From: Theocolax elegans
Lineage: Eukaryota > Arthropoda > Insecta > Hymenoptera > Cerocephalidae
Assembly (NCBI GenBank): GCA_026168455.1
Contig: CM047425.1
Coordinates: 89,283,580 to 89,347,579, forward strand
Length of the DNA: 64,000 nucleotides
Direction: 5' to 3'
Part shown: piece by piece, positions 1 to 12,960 of the stretch
How the letters are laid out: each line of letters begins with the position of its first letter
Numbering within the stretch: the stretch's first letter is position 1
Translations under genes and position numbers: made by a program
The notes under the pieces: model-generated
What the model was told of the DNA's origin: nothing
What the model saw: the letters and a program-made list of their open reading frames with translations, nothing else
Database searches by the model: none

Positions 1-3000
1 ATAAATGAATAAAATATGTATTATGATTTTATAAAATTTCCTCCAAGAAATAGTTCCTTGTATTTTTTATAAAATTTATAAGGAAATTCCAATTTGTTAT
101 TATAAAAACTTTTAATGATATTTGCGGAAAAATCATATCACATTAAAGGGTCTTTTAATAAATATTACATCATTGATATCCTTATTCTCTATATATTCAC
201 CATATACTCTTTTCAAAGATTAAAGTTATAAAAAATGTATTTACTTAATACAAATGCAATTTACAATTTATATTAATTGCATAAAACGTCAGCATAATGT
301 GTGTGCGGAAAAGATAATCTTTCAATTTTACCTCTGTTGAAAAATATATAAGTACCACGCAATTGAACACTTTATAATGTAATAATTTTACGTATCAAAT
401 AGCGTTCCACAATCTTAAATCTATTATCACTATGTGCTATACGTATTTAATAATTTATACATCGGCAATATACATGCAAGTCCAATCATTCAAACATTAA
501 ATTAGTTAAGTCATATAAATGTGCTTGATATGAAAAAAAGATTGTAAAATAGTAGTTCCATTCGAACGGAATTGCACGTGTCAACGCCGACTTCGTTTTT
601 AATAGCTATAAAATTGTTACACATTTCATCATTTATTTTCGTAGATCTTACGTCAATTTTCATCAGGAACAATTTATTTTTCGGCCCGTTCTATGTTCGA
701 ATTTTGATGGCTTAACACGTGCTTTTAAACCCCTATATAAAGTTTTTGATTAGTCAACTCTGTAATAACTGAGAGGCAACAATGTTCTTGACTAAACTCA
801 CAATAATTGTGATGTATAATTGTTTAATTCGTAATGCATTGAAATAATTCATGAATGAATAAAAAAAATTAAAAATGTTATTCCAAGTAGTTAATGACTT
901 TTTTTGACATAAATATATTTTTAAAAGTAATTAAAAATAAGATCGATATAGGCTTCTGCAAGCAATTTTTTATATACGTCCACGTAAGTGATTCTGCGCA
1001 ACAAAAAGTACACATTAAAAATATAAAATCGAAACTGTATGTACTCGAACCCATACATATCTTGCGACATCTGAAGCCCTCATCGGTAGAGAATTTACCT
1101 AAAAATACCTTAATACCTTGGAGCTACGTGTTACAGAAAAGCTTAGACCACCTCGTCATACAGCATAGAGAATGAGACACCGAAATTACACGCAAACTAC
1201 AGAAAAAAATTGGTCGATTTGCTTGTACACTCTTATCGATTCGTTCGAAATATTCGACTACCAGCCTCTCTGTCTCTCTTTCAAGTCCCTTTCAGTTTTC
1301 TTTGTTATCCTCCCAACTAATCAACCGGTTTCTCTCGAGTATGTGTGTAAGAGCATATACACATATACATATCTTTTTCTCCTGTGCTTTTTTCAGCACA
1401 TTGGCTATATCAGGGACTGCTGCTTCTTATTATTTTTATATTCTTCTGCATCTTATTCTTTTTTTCTTAAAAAAAAATAAATCAGAACATACCATTCCGT
1501 GAACTTTTACGAAGATGCCGCGGTTTAAATACTGAACGCGACACTGTTAGAGATGAAACTTCTCAAAGTGTGCACTGCTCGCGTGTAAACGCATCCATAT
1601 ATATACATGTTCATTTAGAGATGAAAAGGGCTCCAAGGTCAACGAAAATGTTGAGCACTCGGGTTTTAAGACTGAGCGTATTAAAATGCTGAAGTACTAA
1701 AATATATACACTAGGATTATATTGTTTATTTTAAATCAATCACTTGGGTGAAATAACCATTCTTATAGCTCATATATTTTACTCATATAAAACAATTAAT
1801 TTTTTTATGTCCTGCAAATAGATTATGAATGAATGTGATATCACCATATAAATAATATTCTAAAATATCAAACTTCACGAGTAACAAGAGTACAGTTGTA
1901 TTATGTGTAAACAATTAAACATTCTGCAGTTAGTTTAGTTTATTGCTTCAGATGTATTCCGAGGTAGTGTATAACATTTTGTTTTAATAAATTAAATTCT
2001 ATAAGTGAAATGGACACAAAAATATTACAGTCAAATATAAATACTATTATTATTTAGTAACGCAAACTATTTTTGCGTAAAATTTTCAATTGCGCATACG
2101 CGTCTTAATTACGAGAAACATTAAAAAAATATCGTTAATTCCGCTATCATCAGAATGATCTTCCGTTTAAAAGTGTGACAATTATTGTTTACCTTATCGC
2201 GGATAAGTTTGATCAATTTGTTCAATTTAAAACAGTGTGTTATAGAAGCACGTATACTTTTTTCATATAATAAACGGAAATGCATTGTCGGCTCTTCCTT
2301 GTGACGATATTCGAAATTAAGACAAGTGCAATTAAACAAACTTAAATATATATACGAAAGATGTTATCGCTGTATGAAAAAACCAAACTTCTTGGAACTA
2401 AATTTAGTTGCGTTATGTTGTAGCAGATTTGTCATCATTTTGAAAGTACAATAAACCACACGTGAAGACAAAATTACTAGTTTTAATTGAACGTAGGAAA
2501 CGGTATTTTTTCTAATTATCGGCATCTGCCGTCAACGATGGCGTCTTTAAATCCAACAGAGGAATTTTCCCTTCTTTCATTGCGTAAACTTGTAATGGAA
2601 AATAAATGTTGTTGAATATTAAACAAACGATCATTTGCGTTATTATGTTTAGCAGAAGATAAACACGAAATTCAATGAAAAATTGGGTGGCAAAAATTTG
2701 AACGGTTAACCGTTGGAAAGTGAATTACCAGTGCAATCTGTATCTAAAAATAACTAATTATCTTGATGCAATATTTAGATCAGTATGTTGAACGCTATTT
2801 TAATATTTTGTTCAGAACATAAGAAAGCGTCTTAATTACCTTGAAGAATTACATTATAATCATAGTTTTATTATGCTAATCATACACACAGTCGGTATAC
2901 CAACATAAAATAATAAATAAAATTTTTTCAAATGGTATCATAATATATCTCGAGTAAATAAGAAACATTTAATAATGCCCTAGCCGATTTTTGGTGTAGC

Positions 3001-4957
3001 AGTTATTTTTTTAATCATAACACACTGTCTTACAGTTAACTATTAGATTATTATTTAATATTGCGTAGTAAATAAGGCGTTAGAATATATTGCACATAAG
3101 TGCACATGCTATGTAACGTGGATCAGGTTTTTGATTGGCACTTGATTAACAATGACTTATTTATGAAATTATACATATCATTAATTGTAATTCACCCATA
3201 TAAAATATGCTAAACCGATTTCAATAGCCTAAATGTGTACACATTCGGTTATTTCCAAGAAATTACTTAATCTGTGTTCATACATACATATTTTTCCTTT
3301 GTTTTGCATAAAAACTCGCCGCTTTTGTATTATCGTGTTATTGGACGATGTTTACCTAGAGTTGATTATATCTCCGATTTTTTGCGTTATTGGTATAATT
3401 TCCGACTTATTGTTTTTCGATCAAATTTTAACTATATTATAATATAAATCGACATCTATATACCAGCATAAATTAACAAAGGAGGGAGGTAGTTAACAAA
3501 TAAACTTATAGGATTAACATTTATAAAATAACACCTACAGGAACAAATAATGTAGATATGATTATATGTCATTCTATATATATATATCCATAAATAACAG
3601 TCACGTCAAAGATAATCAAGGTAATGTATTTCTAATAATTTCATAAAAAATACATTATTGGTAAAATTATTTCTCAATGAAAATATTATAATATTTAAGA
3701 AAATAATCATAAAAGAATCATCATGCTAAAATATAACAATTTATACAAATGTAAATGTCTTGCTGAAAAAATATGTAATACACCTGTAGAGAAATGTATT
3801 TTTATGCTTGTTGTATTACCAAATGAATAATTTTTAATTGAAATTCATTGATAAAAAATGCATTCGATCATTATAATATAAGCTTACTTTTTACTACGTA
3901 CGATTCACTACAAAAAGTGTATTTACATATTAGATAAATATACTATTTGTAGTTTTCATTAATTCAAATACTAAAGTACATTAGATTTCAGATTTTTCAG
4001 TAAATTAGTTTACCTTAATGTTGTATACATATCCATGCTATTTTTCAACACGTAAAATTCTACTTGTTCAATTTTGAACACTGTATATTATGACATTAAT
4101 ATGATATACTTATAGTTGAATTTTGATTTAATGTATCAGACAAAGACAAACAGTTTGGCTTGGAAAATCTCCTATTAATTTTTAAGATATTCAGTTCTAA
4201 CGTTCGATACACTTTAAATGTATGAACATGTTTTCATAATTCATAATTTAGTGACAGTAACGACAATGAACTATTCTGTAATTTAAATTGCATTGTTTTA
4301 AATAATATATATAAATATATAAAATGAGGGGACCCAGTAATGTATGTATAATTGAATCTTCTGCTCTTAAACGTTAATAGTTCGTATTCAATAATAATAA
4401 AAAAGAGATTCTAGAGGATTTTTCTTCCTGGTCTGTGATTTTTTTTAATATTACCGCTATACATAACGAAGATTCATGGAGTAACACATCAATTTGATCG
4501 CAATAAAATTTCATCGGCGTGTCGATATTTTAGTCTCCTTCGAATGACTTCACAACAGCTGTTAAATCAATTTTTATGTATATTAAAGTATTTTAATGAC
4601 GAACGCACGGGAGAAAGGAAAAGGAAATATTTGAAAAAAATGCTATGTACAAAAATGTAAATAATTATTTTGTTTTTTAAACTTTTGCAAAAATACACTC
4701 TATAGATATTTAATTATTAAATAAAACAAACCAATATTCTGTTAATAACACTATCTAGCATATATTATATACATATATGTACATACCGTAACATAGTGCA
4801 TCTAAAAACTTGCATTTTATCGTATTTAGGTATTCATTTAAATTTAGGTAAAATTAATATGTTTTTCTTTAAATTTAACAACAAAAATTTTAAGTGGGGC
4901 AATAGTAATATTAGAATGGTAATAGAAATGTAATTAAGGTGAAAATCCAGACCAAAT
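1..4957. other. AT-rich intergenic DNA, no feature recognised
   Basis: The longest open frame (894-1175, +) has no recognisable motif and AT-rich codon content like its surroundings. No RNA gene or repeat structure is seen. Confidence 0.5.
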
Positions 4958-5054
4958 CGACGCCTCGTCGTACGAAGAAAAGCACAACTCGGAGTTTGTA
5001 ATGTTGTTTTAAATGGGAAAATCTGAGTTGTGCTTTTCTTCGTCCGAAGCGTCG
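4958..5054. repeat. 97 bp near-perfect hairpin
   Basis: Left arm CGACGCCTCGTCGTACGAAG with AAAAGCACAACTC pairs with right arm GAGTTGTGCTTTTCTTCG followed by TCCGAAGCGTCG, around a loop of about 30 bases. Arms are about 35 bases with few mismatches. It is either a tiny foldback transposon or a hairpin RNA source. Confidence 0.7.
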
Positions 5055-5332
5055 ACTGATAGTCCGCCTATTAAAATAAATTAGGTCCCTATAAGATGCT
5101 TTAGCAGACATTAACGTGGTTTTTAATGAGATACTTTTGTGACAATTTAAAAAAACTACATATATTAAGTTATAAAAAACAACGCTTCATTTTCTGTACA
5201 GTTTATAATTAAAAATACGATCAATGCTTATAAATGATTTTTATCACGTATTTTATGCGTAATATTAAGAATATTATACACTATAGATATATGCAATTGA
5301 TATTACTAAATATAGAAAGAGTGTTCGACTAA

Positions 5333-5973
5333 CAAGGAGAGCATCTCAAGTTTGGGAAACGGATTGTGCCCAGCTTGTAGAATATGTTTTCTGATAATAA
5401 AAATATGTAGAAAGCCAGAGCCGCAGACCCTAACAATCGTTTTTTCAAAAGTTATACGCTATTAAAGCAAAATTTCCAAAAAATAGAGACTTCGCTTCAA
5501 ATGCTTGTAACTTCTAACCTATCAAATATTCACATTCAAACCCAAGTTTAATGAAAAGCTGAGATAAAATAGATATAATTTTAAAAAAAGACGCTAAAAA
5601 GTTTTAGCCGAATTAAGAATTTAAAAAAATGTAGCTTAAAAAAATCAATAAAATTTGTATTGACCAATTTTTATTTAAAATTGCTTCTAAATCTTAATTC
5701 TTTAGGCTGTAACTTTGCTCAATTTCAATGGATTTAAGCGCATTTTTTAAAATTATATCTATTTTAGCGCAGCTTCTCATTAAACTTTGGTTTGAATATC
5801 AACATTTGATAGATTAGAAGTTACAAGCGTTTGAAGTGAAGTCTCTATTTTTCGGAAATTTTGCTTTAATAGCGTATAACTTTTGAAAAAACAATTGTTA
5901 GGGTCTGCGGCTCTGGCTTTCTACATATTTTTATGTGTTCAATGCGTTTCCCAAACATATGATGATCTCCTTG
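5333..5973. mobile_element. Foldback MITE with TAA target duplication
   Basis: 641 bp with ends CAAGGAGAGCATCT and its approximate complement, long inverted arms (for example GGTCTGCGGCTCTGGCTTTC on the right matching the left arm), and TAA at 5330-5332 and 5974-5976. Subfamily relative of the elements at 32668 and 56558. No coding capacity. PIF/Harbinger-like by TWA target duplication. Confidence 0.75.
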
Positions 5974-5976
5974 TAA

Positions 5977-8900
5977 GTTAAACCCATTATATTTTTATTT
6001 AATTTTTATGTACTTGTACAATTTAGATAATATAATATCTTGTGATAAATATCAAATTATACTGAATCTTACTTTATATTAATTAATATACTTACTGCGG
6101 AATAAATAAAAAAAAAAAAATTACATAGCTCTAGTAGAAATCGCATTGCATTTAATCAGTAATAGATTGACTGTTTTAATGGAAGAAGCGGAAAATGATC
6201 TAAAATTGTGCTTATTTTTGTACTTCAGATGAAACGCTTTTTTTCACAGTTCCTAACAATTAATTCGAGTAAATTCCAATTTTTTTTCCTGTTATGAGCT
6301 ATTCCTCAGCTTGTATTAATTAAGATAGATTAAGTGTCAAACTAATTTCGACTTCTTAATGTACCGTACAAAATACTTACGATAAAAATGCAAGAAAATC
6401 GGATTTATCTTCATAATTACCGCAAAGATGAGTTGTCAATAAAATAAACACTTTACAAAATCAAGCTGAATAAACACTTATATGTTCACTAGTTATGGAT
6501 AGTTGGACAAATAATTAAAAATGTTTCGAGGTTTGTTCATTTCTTTTTTCGTTAAAGAAAATGAGCCAAAAAGCTTTTTATCACAACCCATTCATTAACA
6601 ATTTTTACTATCTTTTTCTGAGATTGGGCGATTTCACGTCAACTGATCACGTCAAAAAATAAATATCATTAAAAATAGTCGGAAACTATTAGAAGACATA
6701 TACCAAGAGCAGACTTAAATTTTTATAGCTTGATTCCAAGACGCTGAAGAGCTACAACAATTCAAAGCAAATGATTTTTTGATAGTTATTAATTTTTATC
6801 TCAAAAACTATCAACTTTTTATTATACATGTTAAATTCAAATAGTTTGTAAATTACATATAGAATATGTTCATATTTTTCAAAATTACATTTTTAAAAGT
6901 CTGATATTGGCCAAGGTACATGTTTTTGCAAAAACCCATAATTTTGTTATGGCATAATTGATTTCCATCTAATCAGTCTGAAAAAAGTATTTTTGAACAG
7001 CTTGAAAATAAAAAGTTGGTTAGATTAATGGACTCAGTCTCTAACACAAGTTATAGTTATGAGCGCTGAACAGTGCTTAGTTTAAATTATAATCAGTTTT
7101 TAATCTAAAAATAAAGAATTAATTTTTTTATAAAAAAATCTAATATATTGATTTATTGGGTACACAAATAATCCAATATTGCTATTCTAACACCAATTAA
7201 GATTAATTGAATCTTTATATCTATAAATTGAAAATTAAAACTATATTTGCATCTTACTCTGATCCAAATATAGTCAATAAAAAATTTAGAGAATGTAGTT
7301 AACCTTGGTTAAACAGGCGATGATTAAAATTTCAAATCATTATAATCGAATGACAAACTTCCTCTCACATTTTATTCTTTTTTCACTTTCTGTCTATTTT
7401 AAACTTTCATATTATTAAAGCTAAAAATAATTGCAATTTGCATAATTCTTATGATAGCTCGACCTTTTATAGCATATACTAATACAAGAGCATTTTGGAT
7501 TTTGATGAGCAACGGAATGAATACCTCTTTATTTTTTCTTTTTGTCGTTTTGCGTGCGCAAACCATAATAATTTACAAGTTTTTTCTGTTTTTGCGTGAA
7601 TATTGATGAATTCGCTTAATTAAACCTAATATTTTATAAAGTGCACGTTACTGACGGCTTTATGCCAGTAATCAATCAAAATGAAAAAAAGAAGTACGAA
7701 TATATTGTTACGTGCGCTAATTGCATTTGTTATTTATGAGCGTGTAACAAAATACAGGAATATAACATATTTAAATGCATTATATATATTACTTTATAGA
7801 TAATTATAATATTGGTTCCAGAAATATTGTACTAAATAATAATACAACTTTAAATACACTCTAAACAATAATCTTATAAAACAAACTATTCCTTACTCTA
7901 TTCTATTATAAATATCGACAGAAATTTCATGCATGAATGCCTTAATGTTTAACTTCAACAATTACATTATCATTACCTAATTTATTAGTATGCCCTTTAT
8001 TCGATACCATGTAAAGATGAGTATAAAATATTGTTTTTCATAAATAAACATATTAAATACCAAGTATTTTTTAGCAATTTGCGTTCATTGGGACTATTAG
8101 CTATGTATATCATTTAGTTTCGGATACGGGCCAATTATGCGGCAATATTCGGGACCTACACGCCTTTCCCTTGAATACCTTACAGATTAAATGAAACATT
8201 CATAGCATTTATTTATATTAGGCACCCATCGTCTCATAAAATATAAAAATATTTTACGTAACCAAATTATTCAAATGCAATTAATTAGGTAGATTCGCAA
8301 TATATTTATTCTTAAATTATTTCTACGTATTTTTATTTATACCGTTAACACCAAAAATCTATATATAATATCCTAACTTTCCTTATCACGATTACGCTTT
8401 TGTATTGTAATGTTTAATTAAATAACTAGAATTTCCTTTATTAATTAACACGAATTAAACAACAAAATTTTGTATTATTGTATATAAATAACGCAAACGT
8501 GCAAATCTCATCTGTTAAAGTCTTACGCACAGTATATATTTTTCCTTCCTTTTTGATTATTAAGACGAAATCGATGACGCGCGTTCGAACTCATCATGGG
8601 AATCCTAGACGCGCGCAAACGACCTCTTAATTAACGATCAACCGCATGTATATACCTGTCGTCAAATAAATCGCGAATAACGTTATACGATTGATACGTA
8701 CGTAGATTTTGTTCCTTTTCTTTATTTTCCTGCTTTTGTCAGGACAACGTTTTGATTACACATTACAATAATGTACTATTAGCACTTTCAATTAATTAAT
8801 ATTCATTATATGTTTTAATTCATTCATTTGTAAAAGTAAGATAATAGGTTAAGAGGACGTAGAAAATTTAATAATTATAATATAAGACACTGGATAATCG

Positions 8901-11900
8901 AATAATTGTGGAAATATTGTCTTTCTTCATATAAATTAAAAAAAAATTCCACGAATGAATTTTATCGCATTTAAAATATATTTGTAGATTTCTTGAAAAG
9001 CAAAACTACTTGTAACGTTACATTCTGTTCTAACTCGGATGTACTTACAAAATTTAATTAATTAATAAACTATAATATAAATGAATTTTGCTCATGCATT
9101 ACTTAACAAATTAGGAAAAATAATTAGACGAGAAAAAAAATTGGCTGTCTCAACCAAGTAGTTGATTAAATTAATCAAGAAATGGTACCTAAATTTCAAA
9201 CAACCAACCATTAATTATAATAAATAAGTAAATAATTTAAAAAAAGTTTAAGTTCTATATGCTTATTTAAACTTATTAATAAAATTTTTATTTTTCATTG
9301 AGTTTTGCCTGTGGACCCACTTACAGTATAATATGTCTAATTCATATTAAATTAAATTAAATTCTTAACCTTCAAATTACATTTATACTGAAATATACGC
9401 AATTAACGTGCACCCAAATTTATTTGATCCTTATTTAACAAGTACTTTACTACAATTAAAAATTTAATCGTTTGTTAATATTAACTATAAATAATATTGT
9501 TAGTCATATTAATAATTACAATATTAATAATATTGTTTTAAATAATATAGTTATAAATAATATGGTTAGTCCAGCAAAGTATATTGACCCATATATTTAT
9601 GCAAAATAATGTAACAGTTTAAAAACTTAAATTATATATAATATTACGCACGCTTCGAATGATAAATGTAAAAATAATTGGTATACGAAATTAATATTAA
9701 CATTCGTAAAGATATTTACTTTTCATCTAAATATTAAATAAAACGATAGATATACGTCATCGATTGAATCTCATGAACAATTAATAATAAAAATTATAAC
9801 ATTCCAGGTGATGTATACTATTGTCAATGCAACTTATTAAATAACAAAATAAGTAAGTGGACGTGTATTGCTGTATATATACATATATATTAAACGAATG
9901 AGCATGCAGTATCCGTCATCGTATAACATTGATGAAAAAGCTAGATATGTTTTCCAACCACTTTTTCCCGATTATATATTGGATGAAAATAGTGACACGC
10001 TTACATTGAGCGTGGGAATAGTTAATACATTTGCGCAAATGACCTGTTAATAAAAGGCCGTATATACTGAATCTAACAAAAACTAAGAATTAGCGCATTA
10101 TTTAATGATTGATATTGCGTGAGCTTATGACAGTTTTAATGTATTGTTACTATAAGTGTAAAACTGCACATCTATTTGCATTAGCGTATTACTCTTGTAT
10201 AAGACGAGTAACTATTTTAAAGATATGAAAAAATAATTATTTGATAAATTATTGATTCCCGTATAATTATTGTATATATTTAATGGTTCATATTTATTAT
10301 CGTTACATAAAAGCATTTCAGAACAAGTCAAATCTGACAGGATTCAGTTCCTTATATTTATCTTCCGTTCGGATTATTCCGTACAAATCTTTATGTTGCA
10401 GAATCGTGAATAGTGTGAATTTTTAAGTGTTTACAAAAACTGAAAAATAAGGTTAAATAAAAAAATGTATTGCATAAAATGTGTCATCGGAAAATGGTAT
10501 TTACATCATCGTAACAATTCTCAGAATTATTGTATAATACTTTCTTTGTGTAGTACTTGACAAGATTCATAAAAACTTTTGTGTATATCTACAAAAATTA
10601 AACCAATGTATATTTTTAATAATGTGTACATTGTAAGTTACTGTCAAAATTTGTAGAATCTGTTTTATAATGTAAGAAACACTATATTTAAAGTTACGAA
10701 TACCTGTAATGATAGATTGTGCATCTTGAACCATATTTAAATACGTTCGTTTATTTCAATAAAAAACATTTACACAATGCAGTCGCTATAATAATTACAA
10801 GAATTACTGTAACAATTAATATTTTGACGCCGTAAATGTGGAAAATTAACTTCTGGAATTTATCTTTAGATCATCGTACGTCCTAGTCACAGAAATTGAC
10901 ATCTAAACGGAAAAACTTTCAGCTTCTGGAAAATGACATGATCGTTCGTTAATAGATGATTAAAAGATATACAACAATACTTTATGTACATTCCAACAAA
11001 CAAAATGTATTTCGTATATTAGTTACGTCAACTCAAATACAGTTATCTTGAGTCGTACATTTCATTCACGTTAATTAATTTTTCACTAAATTTTGTACAA
11101 ATTATACACATAAAAAGTTCAACTGATCAATAATATACTAAACAATTGTTGCAATTTTTAATTAAAATTGTACAACTACATAATCTTAATCGTGCTAGAA
11201 CTACTTTGTGTTTCTTTGAAAGTATATAGAAAAGTGAGTCAGTCTTTGTTCTGAGTGATACATTCCATTGGATAAAGTATTTTCTTTTAACTAAAATGTA
11301 GAGAATTGGAGGAGAAACTTATTTTTTATTTATAAACTAGAATTTAATTTTCTTACATATATGACTATACTTAACATTTTCATTATAATATACGATTCGC
11401 TATCTGTTAATATTTACAAACATTTGAAGTGCAGCATACATTTATAAATATATCGCAGTTTTAATTTGTGTTTGATAACCTTTCTTTCAGATAATGTATA
11501 CTTTTTTTAACAGTAGCAGCACTTTTTATTATCGAATGTTAACCCACTGCGAAATATTAAAATTAATATTTTTTATTTTAACTTACGTTTAGGAACAACA
11601 AATACCGCTATTTATATATAGATCAATTTCTTTAAACATTTATATAAGAAGTAAAAGATTTGAATCGTAGTTTATATCATATATACATTTATCCTTTAAA
11701 GGATAAATTGAAAAATAAAAAAATTAATTTCACAATAAAGATAAAAATAGAAAAAAAAACACATATTAATTACATATATTTGCTTTTGAAGGAAAATGAT
11801 TGAGACGTGATGCGGAAGTGTGAAGAACGTATTAGATTCTTCTACATTAGTGAGAACTTTATAACTATATGATGTATTTTTGGAAGGTACATTCGACAAT

Positions 11901-11937
11901 ATTCGTATTAATTAATGACTAGTTATTAAAAAGTTAC
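5977..11937. other. AT-rich intergenic DNA, no gene recognised
   Basis: No exon with family similarity and no RNA gene. A short less AT-rich patch at about 8570-8700 (GACGCGCGTTCG and GACGCGCGCAAACG) is the only compositional outlier; its role is unknown. Confidence 0.45.
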
Positions 11938-11939
11938 TA

Positions 11940-12078
11940 CCCTAGTAGAAATGAAAGCATTTATGAAACGTTTTTTTGACCAAAAATTGGCCATTTGGTC
12001 AAAAATGGCCAATAATTCTACAATTAATGGCCAAAAAATATTTTCAACTAACCTTAAAATGCTCAATTTCCACTAGGG
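11940..12078. mobile_element. Short TA-flanked MITE
   Basis: 139 bp with ends CCCTAGTAGAAAT and ATTTCCACTAGGG, flanked by TA on both sides (11938-11939, 12079-12080). A TA duplication suggests a Tc1/mariner-type nonautonomous element. Internal GGCCA/TGGCC repeats fold back. Related ends occur at 50717-50888. Confidence 0.6.
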
Positions 12079-12479
12079 TATTTACTTTGGTTTTATTGTT
12101 ATACGCCAATACAATTTCTATATCTTCTATAATAAAAAACGGGATAATTTGATTTTAATACATATACGAATAACTAACATTGTTTGGTGAACATATAATT
12201 GATATGAACAATTTTATATAGAATTGATAAAGCGTGTGTAATATTAAATAAATTATTAAAGATTGTACACGTCAGTATGATTGACAATCAATTATCAAAC
12301 AATTATTATAGATTGTTCGATAGATTGGAAGTACATAGTTACGAACAGATTACATAAAATTAGTATGAAATGAATCTTAGTTTTGTAAAGTATTTTAAGA
12401 GCAAGCTATGCAAGTATCAACTGTTGAATTGAAAATAATGATAAAATTCTTGTCTCATAGTGAATGATTGTAAACGAAC

Positions 12480-12960
12480 TTCCTTAAATGGAAAATAATC
12501 CCACGAGCGAGCCTCTTGATCATTCGGCAGAGATGACAGAGATCACCACTTTTTTTCGGGTGGATCGGTGAAACGGAGGAGGAGGACCGAGATAGCGTAA
12601 GCAGCGCCGCGTAGTCGAAGCTTATAAAGCCCCGGCAACGATCGAGAGTCGAAGCAGTCGATTTTGCCCCCCTCGGTCGGTAGGCGCTATGAAGCCGGCG
12701 CTTCGATATCCGACTCCGTTATAAGTTAATAAGCATAAGTATACGAATTTTCGGTATATACGCGCGCAGTGTTACGCTCAAGAGAAACATATCGGACACG
12801 TGCAAGTTAGCTTGGTTATACGTTGACGCTTGAGTAGCTTGCCCAATTCTCATACTTACATACTATAGCCTACGGTATTATTTTTAACGTGGCGGCCTTC
12901 ACGTGGTTTAGTGAGTGCAGCTGACGTCCATACACATACATATATACATATTTATGTGTG
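12480..12960 (+). promoter_or_regulatory. Probable promoter and untranslated first exon of gene A
   Basis: This is a GC-rich island in very AT-rich surroundings. TATAAA lies at 12623-12628 and an initiator-like GCAGTC at 12654-12659. The spacing from the first T to the putative +1 A is 33 bases, which fits a TATA/Inr core promoter on the + strand. The next recognisable + strand coding exon is gene A exon 1, whose exon opens at a 3' splice site (CAG at 19947-19949), so an upstream noncoding exon must exist. Several donor-like GTGAGT sites follow (about 12910 and 12994); I cannot choose between them. The link to gene A is inference from strand and position. Confidence 0.5.
12623..12628 (+). promoter_or_regulatory. 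TATA box of candidate gene A promoter
   Basis: TATAAA lies 33 bases upstream of an initiator-like GCAGTC and is set in a GC-rich context, unlike the countless chance TATA strings elsewhere in the window. Confidence 0.5.

Noticed and set aside
894..1175. 93-residue open frame near the left edge
   Set aside because: No recognisable motif, AT-driven composition, no splice or promoter context, and overlap with other short frames.
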